Origin: Bugula neritina
Taxonomy: Eukaryota; Bryozoa; Gymnolaemata; Cheilostomatida; Bugulidae
NCBI GenBank assembly: GCA_964035545.1
Contig: OZ037769.1
Coordinates: 14,097,133 to 14,161,132, forward strand
Direction of reading: 5' to 3'
DNA: 64,000 nt
Made by a program: the position numbers and the translations under genes. The notes under the pieces are model-generated. The model was not told the origin of the DNA. It saw only the letters and a program-made list of their open reading frames with translations, and searched no databases. Shown here in pieces: positions 44,758-56,413 of this stretch. Position 1 is the stretch's first letter. The number at the start of each line of letters is the position of its first letter.

Positions 44758-47700
44758 ATGGCAAGGCGACTTCAATTTACCAGGTTAGTATACACTGTGC
44801 ATTACACTGCATTCATCATTCCCCATCTATTTAACCAACACAATTATGTAACAATTTGATAGCATTTCTGTCAGAATAGTTTTAGTTCTTTGCTTGAATG
44901 TTGTCAGTAGGTTTCAGTCATCAATCATCTTCTTTATTTTTAATCAATTTATTTGGGAGATTTTGTGATCTATGGGTTAGAGCACTAGCTTAGTAGTCAC
45001 GGGTTCAATCTCCAGTAAAGGCCATTGGTTATGTTAGGAAAACGGATCCTTAGCCGGCATAAAAACCTTTCTATCAAGGCTTCTCGTAGGGATGGTGACC
45101 GTAAACTCACGGGATCTTTTTTTATCAATTTATTATATCCAGTTTTACTGGACAATATTTTTCGTCTGCATTGCTTTAGTCCTACGACTGACAGTTCCAA
45201 CGCAGTGCAGACCATGCTGCTAGATCTGGAACATGGCACTCCTACCGCAGTGTACCAACTACACTTTCAGCCTGACCCAGTCTTTCACACTGCTGTCAAG
45301 TCAAACTACGCCAATGGAAAGAGAGCTTGGACTAAAGAAGAAGTAAGTTTTATATTGAAAGGACAACTCCTTATCTTGGAATATTCTTGCCATTTCCGTA
45401 AAGGCTGGCACATTTTGACTAAACGTCAAATGTCAGCCATTTTTAAAAGCATTTGGGGCTGAACCTTGCTACGTGGCACTGCACGATTCAAATAGTTTTG
45501 TCATGCTCCTATTGGACAACGAGTTAGTCTCAAACTCTGCTATTGGTTAAAATCCATGTCATCTTATTGGATATTTATATCGAGTAGGTTAACAATTTCA
45601 TAGCCTCAAAAGATTAACAAATATTTATTAGGCTTTAACTTAAACCTAGCTTATAAAAGTCTAGCTTTCAGCAATTACAAAAACACGCAAACCAACAACC
45701 TAAAGATTAAAAGGGTAGTTTAAATATTTATTTTTCAAATTAGTTTGCATAGTTTTTTAGTAATATATATTTAAAAGAGATTTTTCTTTTAATTGATTCT
45801 ATCTAGTCAATAACATTTATGTCATGCCTTCAGAGAAGAGTGTTGTGACAAATTTGTGAATATTATCCAAAAATATACAAGTCACCTCGGAATAGAAGTT
45901 GCTTAATTCTTGATTGGTTACAATCCAATTTCCAACATTATTTCTGTTCAGTGTGTGACTGTGTATTAAAATTGCTTTGACATTTTATTTTTTACTTTAC
46001 GTTTGCTGTTTAGTCAGTGTGCCCGGGCCTTAAACATATGATTTTGGCATGTTTATTTGTTGATTGAAAAGCGGTCAATGTGATATTGTATGAAGCATGG
46101 CCTTGTCTAAATAGTGAAGGATATCAGGGTGTAGTAATATCCTGTACGTCTGCATTGTGAAGGACAAGCTGCTGTCGAAGGCTGTAGGAGAAACGAGTCC
46201 AGAGGATATAGACTGGAGGAAAGTCAGCGAGCTGTTTCTGTCGAGGAATGCTGGACAGTGTCAGAATCGGTGGGAGAATCACCTTGACCCAGATATCGTG
46301 AAAGGCCCTTGGACTAAGGAGGTGGGTGTAAAATGTCATATAATGTAATATACTCTGTCATATAATATAATATAGTCTGTCATATAATATAATATAGTCT
46401 GTCATATAATATAGTATAGTCTGTCATATAATATAGTATAGTCTGTCATATAATGTAATATAATATAAATATTGCCTGTCATATAATGTAATAATATAGT
46501 CTGTCATATATGTTATGTATCATATAGTATGTGAGATATATGTAATGTTTATTGTATATATGTAATATGGACTATGTTATGTATTATATAATACATTAGC
46601 TCATTTATTATGAAATACCGTATATTATGTAATTTTGTATGTCATATGTGTTCTGCATTATGTAATGTGGTAGGTCGTAATATATAATGTAACATATAAT
46701 ATATATATATATAATACATATTATATATATATATATATATATATATGCTTTAGTAAAACTACAAGTTTTACTATTGCGAAGGTGTACTCTGTTCTGTGCT
46801 GATGAGGGGACAAATCCCGAAACAGCTGCTGTCCACAGATTGAGATATATATATATATAATACATATTATATTATACATATTATATTATACATATTATAT
46901 TATACATAATTATTATATTATACATATTATATTATACAGTATATAATGTTGAAGTGTACATACACCTACTTAAAGTTACAGTCTAGTTAGAGATATCTTA
47001 GCCATAACTGTGGCTGCCTCAACTTAAAATGACAGCATATTGATTAGATAGGGCTGCTTTGTTTCAGCTGTGAATACCCGTTGACTGTCACTGTTTGTCA
47101 ACTCTTGCCATTACAATGGGATGTGTAATGAGTAAACAGTCCCCTTTCTCCATTGTTTTCTCAATGCCTGGGGAATGTATAGTTATAAGATACACATTAT
47201 AATACATCAACAAGGCTTGTGATAACAATAGTATACATATGTAGGATAGGTAGACTATATGTTGGAAAATCGTGCATCCTCTTTGAATAGTGAAATATTA
47301 TATTATGTTTACAAAATAAAAAATGCATCATCAATTTAAGAAAGCAGATTGTATGAGCAACTTGCTGTGTAGTGTGTACTACATTTTTGATATGATGACT
47401 ACATTTCACTTTAGCTGCACTGAGAATATTTGAATAAACTCATTTTTCACTCAAAATTTAACTATTATATTATTTCATTTGTTGAAAAAGTATGGAGTGA
47501 TTTTGCTGTAATTTGCTATAATTTGGAGTTTTCTCCCCTCTTAGTCCAGTGTATTATGGTACCGTGTGGTTATGTTTGCAGGAGGATGAAACAGTGAGCT
47601 CTCTAGTGACGGAGCACGGTGCCAAACGCTGGACGGTGATAGCCAAACATCTCAAGGGTAGAACCGGCAAGCAATGTCGGGAGAGGTTGGTACCCGCCCC

Positions 47701-50700
47701 TCCCTCCCAGCATCTGCTTCTGTGGCTCTCAGTCTACTTAATTACAGAGCAGTATCTTGTCTGCAGCTATTTCAACTAAACTATTGAACAGTTACTGATT
47801 ATTAGATGATGATTAAATGGAACGTATACTGTAGTACTGTACATATGCAGTAGTATAGTTTAGTAAAATATAAACCTCTGGTTAAAGTCTAAAAATTATG
47901 TTTTTTTTCCCATAATTATTACTAGACAACTGAAAATTCTGCAAACACTGCTATTGGTCAATTGAATATGCAAATGAGGCTGTTGGGCGTGTAACAAGGC
48001 TATTTGTCGATTGTGTTTTTAACGGGAGCCGCTATTGGCTGACGTCATGTCACAGTGATTTACAGACTAGCATTACCTCCAGGTGGCACAACCATCTTAA
48101 TCCGGACATTAACAAGTCAGCGTGGACAGACGAGGAGGACAGACTCATCTTTCAGTTGCAGCAGCAGCACGGCAACAGATGGGCTGAGATTGCTAAATAC
48201 TTACCTGGCAGGTGAGTTCTGCACTATTTCATTACTCTAGATCTCACTGTTGGTATCTCTAGATCTCACTGTGGGTATCTCTAGATCTCACTGTGAGTAT
48301 CTCTAAATCTCATTGCCCATTCTCTTCTCTCCGTAGAACCGACAATGCTATCAAGAATCACTGGAACTCCTACCTGAAGAAGAAGAGTGAAGACGAATCC
48401 GGCTACAGGTCCATGTTCACGGATCCTGGTAGCACAGACATGGATACAGACAGCTCTAGCGTGAGTACTTTGTCGTAGGCGGGGTGGGTATGCTACCGCC
48501 CGCATATTCTACTTCCGCTGCAGTGGGATTTCAGGCTACTGAAAGCAATCCAGTTTTAAGTACTAGAGAAGTAGTTAAGTCCATTATTTGTAGAGAAGGA
48601 AGGATTTTTCATTATAACATAATTATTATAGCGTAGACAAAGGGCTGTAATGTTTTTATAAGGTGATACATTGCTAGAACTTTCTACTGCAAATTTTCCT
48701 CATATAGCAATAGTTGTAGTCAAATAGTTAGTTTGAAAAAATTACTGCATGGCATTCCTACTTGTGACAACTTTTCTCTTTGTAAGTTAATTTCCATTGG
48801 CTGCTTTTCTTCTTAGATTATTGTTTTTTTCAACATATAGACTAGTATACAGGGAGACTGGTGTATCCAGAGACTGGTATACATTGTTTTCAGTTTCAAG
48901 TCTTATAAAAACTGATGCTAATTTATAGTCCCCATTCCTGTGAGAAATGGAAAGGTTTTAGTTAAAGTGAGCTAAGGACTTATCTAAATGTGGCACAGGA
49001 ACAATTATGACTGGTTGCTCTTCCTAACATCACCAGTGGCCTTTATTGGGGTTCGAACCCATGACGAGCAAACGCTCTAACTCCTAGACCACGGCTGCTC
49101 CCTTCACATTGCTCTTATCCAATACAATAACTCATTTTGTTATATATTCCCAGTGTTACACTCCCGTATTCAATCACACCTTAACCAACACATCCGGTTA
49201 CAACACTGTCCTCAACCCTATGGCGACTCCGTTCACCCCCCGAGTCAGTGTCCCACACGCCGACACCCCCTTCACGTCCACCAATGACCTCTCCACATCA
49301 GGTAATGTATTTCAGGACCAGTTTGTCTTTGAGATGTTTAATGATTTGTATATCTCTTATGGCAAGTTGTGTTTGTTAAAATAGCAGTTGTTTACAGGCT
49401 GCCATGGTTACGAGCTTTATTATTTTGAAGAATACTCAGCCTATTATACATCATGAAGCAAGTCTAATGGCAATGATAGTTTGCAATAAGGATTTTAATA
49501 AGAGCATTCAGTAATAACATAAAAGTTATTCATAATTTATTGCATGATAATGAATTATATGTAGTAATATGTGACTAAGTACGTTGTGTTAACTGTAGAA
49601 TTGTATGAATGATTTGATTGGTTGTAAATTTCTACGGATGATTTGATTGGCTGTAGACTTCTATGCGAGGATAGACAGCTACTCGCTGTCGACCTTGAAA
49701 AACCGGAAAGGGTTAATACCCCTGACCTCACCGTCCCTCAAACAGCCCTCTATCCTCAAGACGAAACACAAAAAGAGTCGAGCGTCCAAACCGTACGACG
49801 GCAAAAGGGCCGCTAGTTCGAGTGATCGAGTCGAGGGTTCGAGTCATCAAGTCGCTGGTTTAAGTAGTCAAGTTGAGAGCTCGGTTGAGTGTAAAACGTT
49901 GAGTGACTCTGCAGAACTAAACTGCAGCTCACTGGAGTCTCCGCTGCTGTTTAGAGTCAGCAAGAGTGAGAGTTCGTCTTTCTCCCCCTCTCAGGTATTC
50001 AGCTCTATTAGATAACATCTCATCATGTATGACATATGTAGTATCACTGAAGAGTTAGTGCTGAATAACTTGCAAATATACAGTGAATCTTGTCTCCACT
50101 TGCTTCAATTTTAGCAACTGTTGTATGGAGGGAAATGTTTTCTTCGGCGCAGGTTTTCATCAAACAGAGACCTAGCCATGTATCATTAACAAAAGAATTT
50201 CACATTATCACCTCAATTTTTCAAGATTTTCTTTTGAGAGATCATAAATTATGACTTGCCATGACAATTTTTGTTGCCCTGGCTACTGCCTGTAGCCGTG
50301 AAAACATGTTGAATTGGTGTAATTTTGTGTTGTAGTTCTTGAAGACCCCCATAATGGGACGGCAGGCACAACCCCTCCAGGCATTTACATCCACCCCTGT
50401 CTGCAGCAGCGTAGCGCGACCTTTGACACCCGTTAGTGATGCCGACACCGGAATAGATGAGAACACAGACTCTAAATCTCGTATCGACTTCAGGACGCCC
50501 GTCATTAACCGCTCCATGATTCAACAACTTCAGCCCCGCACACCCACGCCCTTTAAAAACCACCTGGCAAGTTTAGAGAAGAAAAGTGGAGTCGTTAAAC
50601 TGGAAGTACGTCCTGTTTCCTGTACTCATTCTTCTGTTCAAACTTTGCAGAGATTTGTCTTGTTTTCTATATACTCGTCAGACTTTGATTGTTTGCTGCG

Positions 50701-52482
50701 TACAGAAGTGACTCTCCACTCTTTCCAGTTCATTCTAACGAAGTCATCTACCCAAAATCTATCTCATTGATTGCAACTTTAATAAGTTGCTCTCTCTAAA
50801 TTTGAACAATTATTATCTGTGTGATCTTTTATTGTGTAGAAACAGTCTTTTGAAAAAAATAAAATTTGTAATTGTTTTTTTTCAAGTCTTGAAATGTAGG
50901 AGAAACAATTCCTAAACACTATAATTATAATATTGGTTACACCAGCTCTCTGTTTACACAGAACCACACACCAGAGAACATTCACGACGACCTTCAAGAG
51001 TTGATAGCCCGTGATTCCTCGCCTCTGGCTCACCCGATGGACAGGGACACCCCTTACCCCTTCTTTCACACCAACATACCTTCGAAGTTCGGTTCCGTTC
51101 TACCAGGCGGCCCAAAAAAGTTCCACCCGAACCTTGACAAGCGGCTGACTGCCTGTCCCAAAAGTAGCAACGTCAAGTGTCTCTCTTTCAGCACTTCCCT
51201 TCCAGAGAGTCCCGGCATCGATAATGACACCCCTGTAAGTGTACTGTTGCACCCCTGTAAGTGTACTGTTGCACCCCTGTGAGTGTACTGTTGCACCCAT
51301 GTACTGTTACACCCCTGTACTGTTGCACCCCTGTGAGTTTATTTATACACCCCTGTACAGTTACACCCCTGCAAGTGCACTGTTGCACCCCTTTGACTAC
51401 GTTGTTACACCTCTGTAGCGTTGCACCCCTGTAGGCGTATAGTTACACCCCCTGTGGATCTCTTATCATATTACATAAACATGCTGATTTTTTGTTTCCT
51501 CAGAGCAAAGCTTTGGACGGAACTTCTGTGATATTCACTCCGCCGTCCATACTCAAACAGACAGCAATCTCTCCTCTCAATTCTTCTACAGACAGCTCTT
51601 TGGGTTTGAAGGTGAGATTTCCGTCTCTTACCAGCTAATGGCTAGTAACGTTAAACTAGCATCTGTATATTCTGGTGTAATTTCTTAAGTCTTGTTTGAA
51701 GTTGTCTCCTTTCTGTAGAACTACAGAAGTTGTAACTGTCGAATGAATCTAGTTGAAATCTTTTGTTGAAAATTTGATAAGATTTCTCGTAATAAGTCTA
51801 CTAGCTTGTGTTGTCTTGTAGAGTCAGAGAAAGGCTGCAATGAGAATACCGTTTGAAAACATCTCCAACACAGTGAGTGTATAACTTTTACTGAACACAT
51901 CATTGTGATGCAAACAGGCTTCTTATGAGATCGTAGTAGTTATTTTTCGCCTGGCGCTTGATATGGTTACCTATTCGTAGACTTGGTTTAAATGTAAAAT
52001 GCTTCAGCTCCTGTTTGATGTTATTTATTATCACTGCGTAATACTCTGTTCTGTATCACACACACGCACACACACACATACCCACGCACACCCACCCACG
52101 TGCACACACACATGTGTTTGTGTAGTAATAACATTGGTTTGGTCTAGTAACGTGTTGGTTTATTAGGTCTGATATGAGCTTTAATTGATACCTTGATTCA
52201 TATGTTGTACATATGAAGTAATAAACATTTTCCGCTCTGCAGTAATAATGATTACAGTAGTTTTTTATTTTGCCATGTTCATTTTTGTCACACTGCCCCC
52301 TAGTTTCCTTGAGCCCATGACCTCGGGCAAGGTCTAAATATTCACACATCCTTCTGCAGGATGATAAGTTTGCATACAGTAAGATCTCAGTTGGCAAGAC
52401 GGAGGACCAGAAAGAGCTCACTCGGATGGCCAAGGATTGGTTCACCAGTCGGAACTTGAAGCCGAGAGCTTTGATCCTTTAG
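44758..52482 (+). CDS. MYBL2: A/B-Myb transcription factor (R1R2R3 Myb)
   Basis: Thirteen exons: 44758-44783, 45180-45342, 46163-46321, 47582-47685, 48083-48211, 48337-48460, 49154-49301, 49657-49994, 50336-50605, 50962-51234, 51504-51611, 51822-51872 and 52360-52482. All phases match, giving 671 residues. Myb repeats carry tryptophans at 59/81/100 (R1), 113/133/152 (R2) and 165/184/203 (R3), with K-H-L-K-G-R-T-G-K-Q-C-R-E-R-W and P-G-R-T-D-N-A-I-K-N-H-W. Downstream are F-S-P-S-Q-F-L, R-T-P-T-P-F-K-N (465-472) and a C-terminal V-G-K-T-E-D-Q ending R-A-L-I-L, all typical of vertebrate A/B-Myb. Known role: B-Myb joins the MuvB complex to switch on G2/M genes. The symbol denotes the family; a single invertebrate Myb is ancestral to MYB, MYBL1 and MYBL2. 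Exon 1 (8 codons and 2 nt) is supported by a GTTAGT donor and phase only. Confidence 0.92.
44954..45110 (+). mobile_element. tRNA-derived SINE, copy 5
   Basis: GATCTATGGGTTAGAGCAC, then ACGGGTTCAATCTCC (B box), CCATTGGTTATGTTAGGAAA and a GACCGTAAACTCACG tail. The body is partly eroded. It lies in Myb intron 1 and ends about 70 bp before exon 2. Confidence 0.7.
46335..46520. repeat. 22-bp minisatellite in Myb intron 3
   Basis: About seven copies of GTCATATAATATAATATAGT plus CT, beginning some 14 bp after the exon 3 donor (46322). Confidence 0.9.
46689..46945. repeat. AT-rich satellite patches in Myb intron 3
   Basis: An (AT)n run to about 46745, then after a unique segment a second patch of ATACATATTATATT units to about 46945. 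Confidence 0.85.
48236..48312. repeat. 22-bp tandem repeat in Myb intron 5
   Basis: Three and a half copies of TCTAGATCTCACTGTTGGTA plus TC starting about 25 bp after the exon 5 donor. Unit variants contain GTGGGTATC and GTGAGTATC, the latter a good 5' splice-site match. The array takes up most of the 125-bp intron. Confidence 0.85.
48921..49102 (-). mobile_element. tRNA-derived SINE, copy 6
   Basis: On the - strand: GAGCAGCCGTGGTCTAGGAG, B box GGTTCGAACCC, GGTGATGTTAGGAAGAGCA, and the TCCTGTGCC body. It lies in Myb intron 6, about 50 bp before exon 7, antisense to the gene. Confidence 0.8.
51235..51455. repeat. 22-bp minisatellite made of a duplicated splice donor
   Basis: The unit GTAAGTGTACTGTTGCACCC plus CT starts exactly at the exon 10 donor. 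The exon end A-C-A-C-C-C-C-T and the donor are both inside the unit. The first units keep GTAAGT, the next GTGAGT, and later ones decay. Confidence 0.92.
52060..52112. repeat. (CA)n microsatellite
   Basis: Imperfect CA repeat with CCCACG interruptions in the last Myb intron. Confidence 0.85.
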
Positions 52483-52572
52483 CTGTGTAAGTTTACTCTG
52501 GTTGGTGAAAGTTGAGTCCGTGATACTTATACACAACATGTTTGTTTAATAAGGTTTGCTATCCTCCCCCCT

Positions 52573-52578
52573 AATAAA
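52573..52578 (+). terminator. Polyadenylation signal of Myb
   Basis: AATAAA 91 bp after the stop. Another AATAAA at 52955-52960 is an alternative distal signal. Confidence 0.45.
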
Positions 52579-54629
52579 AATAATCATTGAAAATAGTTGG
52601 GTATTCAGAAGTGTGTCTTTTGGCGTTACCAGCAAAACTTGTTGTAGGAATTACTTTTAGTTTGTTAACTTTAGCGCATTCAGCCACATTTTTGCTCTTG
52701 AAAACTAACTAACCAGGAATGCACAACTCCTCTGTGTTCAAATTGACATTTTTTGTGGTAATTAATTTTTTAGTGAGAAATTTAGTAGTTCAGGCTCCTT
52801 TTTAACAACCAAACACATGATGTAATCACAGTATAACTTGATAATATTTGTACCGCTACTATGATTGGTCGAATGTTGGCAAGTTTATTTACTCTGCAAA
52901 TTATGGAGTTTTCTTTTTTTTATAACTGATACATGCAGTTGATGTCAGCAGCTCAATAAAAATATCTAATAGTTGGTTTGTTTCAGAAGTTTATACAGGT
53001 GTTTGCTGGAGCACCTGCTGACAGTCCCTGTTGGCAGGTGCTCCGGTGTTGATCAATTTATACATCAATTCAGTTACTCTGTTTTTGTTGTAGAATTGTG
53101 ATTCCAACAGCATTAGAAGTGCTGCTTCTCTCTGCTGGAATAAATTCCGTTGTGTAAAATGATGACAAGCAATGTCTGTTTTATGTTTTAGTATATCATT
53201 GTGATAATATATTGTTTTATTTATTTCATGCTGCACCTCATGTTTTCAGTGATTATTTTTTAGTTTTTCATTGCGAAGGTGTTATAATTTATAATTACAC
53301 ATTTTCTATGATTTTTACTCTGAGCCGAGTAGCTCTTAATTGTGAAGATTTTTAATTGTATTATTTATTATTATTCCTTCGTGAGTAAATGAGGAGATGC
53401 TTCAACTTTACTGCAATAATCAGCTAAACTGGGAGACATAGTATGTTCACTCATTTTACGCATCGAAAAATTCTTTCGTTCATTTTAAAATAAATGTATA
53501 TAGAAATGAAAAATCTTATAGCTGTTGATTAGCTTATCATTACTTTGCTTTAACTCAAACTACATCTTATTATATGTCAGCTGTAGAGGTTAATAGGATA
53601 TAATTACAATTTACAGTTACCTAATGATTAGGCAGAAATCATGAAAATTGTGTAAAAATTGTACAAGAGATGTAAATTATTAGCGAAGGTAAAATACATT
53701 ATGTAACCCAAAAATGGGTGATGTCACAAGGTTGTAGTTCAAAACGCAGTAATATGAACCATGGGTATTAGTTTGTAGTTGGAAAGCACATAGATGTCGC
53801 TATACCGTTCTAATATTTTGAATTATATTAGAACAATAATTGGCTAAGACCTAGCTGTTGCTGTAACTCATTTTGATTATGTGGTAATAAAATGTTACAT
53901 TTTCCTAAGAATGAATCGAGAGCACAACTTGTCATTAAAATAACATCCTGCAAAAATACCAAAAATGTCAATTTTTGCTATATGTAATGTATTAGCAAAA
54001 GTAGAAATTGAAATAAAGCACCATAAATTGAATCTTTCTGGAGCATGCAATAAAAATCACAAAATATAATTATCTACACAGCATAAAAGTTATATAGGTT
54101 ATATAAATCAAGATTTTAGACATATGCCTATACATGTATATCAATAAACTAAATATAAATGTATCCATAATTGTCACCCTGATGCATTCTAAACTAACAG
54201 TTTGGGTGTAAAAATACAAGTAAATAACCGCCCACAGTCTCATAAAATTGTTTAAGGGCCAACTCAAAATTGATAACCTGCTGAGTTATACTTAAGTAGA
54301 GTTGAATTTGAGGAATTATACTTAAGTAGAGTTGGAGCTTGTAGAATTACAATTGTGTAAGGCTGATCGAGTTACCCATGGACTGAATATTTAATTTTGT
54401 TTTACAAACTTTTATCAAATCACTGAGCATATTTCTGATCTACTTGAATAATTTTCTTTCATTTTAATCAACATGTGCAATTTTATGTCACTGGAGGTGA
54501 TTGGAAGAGAGATTGTAAACTTGATCTTCATTGGCTGCAAGAACTTGACAAAGATGGGAATAATAAATATTTTGTGTTTTTTCACATATGACATTGTCTG
54601 TAGTTGTTCCGTGAAAAACATTTCTTTTA
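52579..54629. other. Intergenic between Myb and the pogo-like transposon
   Basis: AT-rich, without recognisable exons. It holds the hairpin at 53006-53046 and a two-copy 35-bp repeat around TTATACTTAAGTAGAGTTG near 54285-54345. Confidence 0.4.
53006..53046. other. 41-bp near-perfect hairpin
   Basis: CTGGAGCACCTGCTGACAG and its near reverse complement CTGTTGGCAGGTGCTCCGG surround a 3-nt loop, with 17 of 19 positions pairing as Watson-Crick. It is much GC-richer than its surroundings. It lies just past the distal polyadenylation signal of Myb, so it may fall in or after the 3' end. Confidence 0.7.
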
Positions 54630-56350
54630 CCGTAAAATGGGGTAACATTGGCCGTTTTGAGACTTATTTTGGGTGTCATATGAAAGGATTACAATATTCT
54701 TTAAAATTTTTGGATGCTAAATGAAGCTTATCAACATATGCACTAAATGAAAGAACCATTTGCAGTTTGGGACTGCTAGATCTCCTGTGGTATTAAAAAA
54801 AGTAGGTGGCCAAAGTTACCCTATTTTCGGGGTAACTTTGGCCGGTGTCGTTATTCTCCATGTAGCTAAAGTTAGCAGCACTTGGAGCTTTTTTAGCCAG
54901 TTAGAAATTAAAGAACAACATTATTCAACTTCATTACTACAAAAAAAAAATTATTTTAGACAAAATGCAAGCTATAATAGTGTAATTATTGCATTGAAAC
55001 CACAGCTATTCGAGGTACATTGTTAATAAGTGTAAAAACTTTTGTATATGTATAAAAAATCATGTATTTTGCTGGCAACATTGAATAAATCACTGTACAA
55101 GTTCAAATTCCATTGAATTTAATCTTAAATTCAAGTATGCCCTTTCAAACTATAGGCTGTGGCAGTTGTCTGTAGATTTTTTAAATAATGCGTAATGTCT
55201 TCAGAATTAACTGTTGCCCATTCCGGTGCTATGTTTTGGCACAACCTGTGAGACAAGCTATCTTTATGTCTTGACATAAAACTGAGACTCCAGAGATCTT
55301 GAGGGTAGTTGCTTTTGAAATGTTGCACTCTTCTTTCACATTTGTCAAAATAGGTCTTGACTATTATTCGAAAGTCTGTTTTATCTAATGGAAAGCCCCA
55401 TTGAGCCAGCTTTGTAGTAGGTATGGTCAACAATGGCTACCTCCTCTACTTGTGATAACACAGTTTGGTGTCCAGGCTTCAGCTTGTGTCTTCATGCGGC
55501 TCTGTTTTGTAGTGTTCCTTTGGTAATATCATATTTCTAGCCACTTCTTGTCAAGACTTTCCAGCTGTCAATTCTTGTGAATAAAGCAAAACCAATGATC
55601 TCCTCAGATATACCATATCTTGGAGATGTTACTTTTCTTTAATATTTTCTGAGTATAATTGTCTTGAAAAATACATTTTACAATGCATGGTCAAATTATT
55701 ATATAAAAAAAAACATTTTAAACACAAAATTGCTGTCTGGGAACAAAAATGCATAATTCCCCATGTAATTATTTCATATTTCGGACTCTAAGTTGTTTCA
55801 AATATATAACTAAAGCATTGGGTATAGGTAAATCAAATGATTGTGCCTTTAGAGAGTAATGTACTATGTGTCTGAAGTAACAAAAAATTCGCAGCGCTGC
55901 CAGAAACCTACTTTGGAGTACCATTTAGTCATGGCCAAAGTTACCCCAAATTCGTCAAAAATTGTACACAGTGAATTCAAGACACATATTTTGATTTTGG
56001 ATTTCAATTTATTTACCTAAATTACAAATATCCTGGTTAAAAACTTACCAAAGTTCTTTAATACAAAAAAGAAAATGAGTCCAGCTTTTCTAATGCCTTC
56101 AAATAGATTAAAGTTGGACAGCGCTGAAAATCTTGTTGTCAAACAGGAAACTGAAAATGGCTGACAGCAAGAAGCAGCAAATAAGTATATCAATTATTTT
56201 TCAGGAATAGGATGCACCAATCTACAGTCAGTGCATATATACAATTAAAATATCTTTAGACTCCATAGATATAGCACCAGCTACATTTTAAACATTTTTT
56301 CCAAAGTGGCCAAAGTTACCCCAAGTGGCTAAAGTTACCCCATTTTACGG
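54630..56350. mobile_element. Degenerate pogo-like DNA transposon
   Basis: Terminal inverted repeats CCGTAAAATGGGGTAAC and GTTACCCCATTTTACGG are flanked by TA on both sides, the target site of Tc1/mariner/pogo elements. Related GGCCAAAGTTACCCC blocks recur inside at 54810-54842 (itself a palindrome), 55932-55948 and 56306-56322. At 1721 bp it carries only a broken N-terminal transposase part and no recognisable catalytic domain, so it cannot move itself. Confidence 0.8.
55131..55560 (-). pseudogene. Broken pogo/psq-type transposase, N-terminal part
   Basis: The - strand frame 55433-55131 includes W-G-F-P-L-D-K-T-D-F-R, F-K-S-N-Y-P and R-L-C-Q-N-I, the signature of the CENP-B/psq-like DNA-binding region found ahead of the DDE domain in pogo-type transposases. 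Upstream to about 55560 a matching helix-turn-helix stretch (Y-D-I-T-K-G-T-L) is separated by stops and at least one frameshift. The DDE part is missing. Confidence 0.7.
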
Positions 56351-56413
56351 TATCTGTAAAGAGACTTTCTGTACAAGCTCCAATTCTTAGTTGTTTTGTC
56401 CGTTAGTTATAGC

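Noticed and set aside
28980-49660. Many ATTGGC/ATTGGT (inverted CCAAT) motifs in introns
   Set aside because: A rough expectation from the base composition already gives about a hundred ATTGG pentamers on both strands, so no enrichment can be claimed.
54473-55026. Two + strand frames across and beside the pogo-like element
   Set aside because: They cross the transposon terminus or lie in its AT-rich interior and carry no known motif. The real coding trace is on the - strand.
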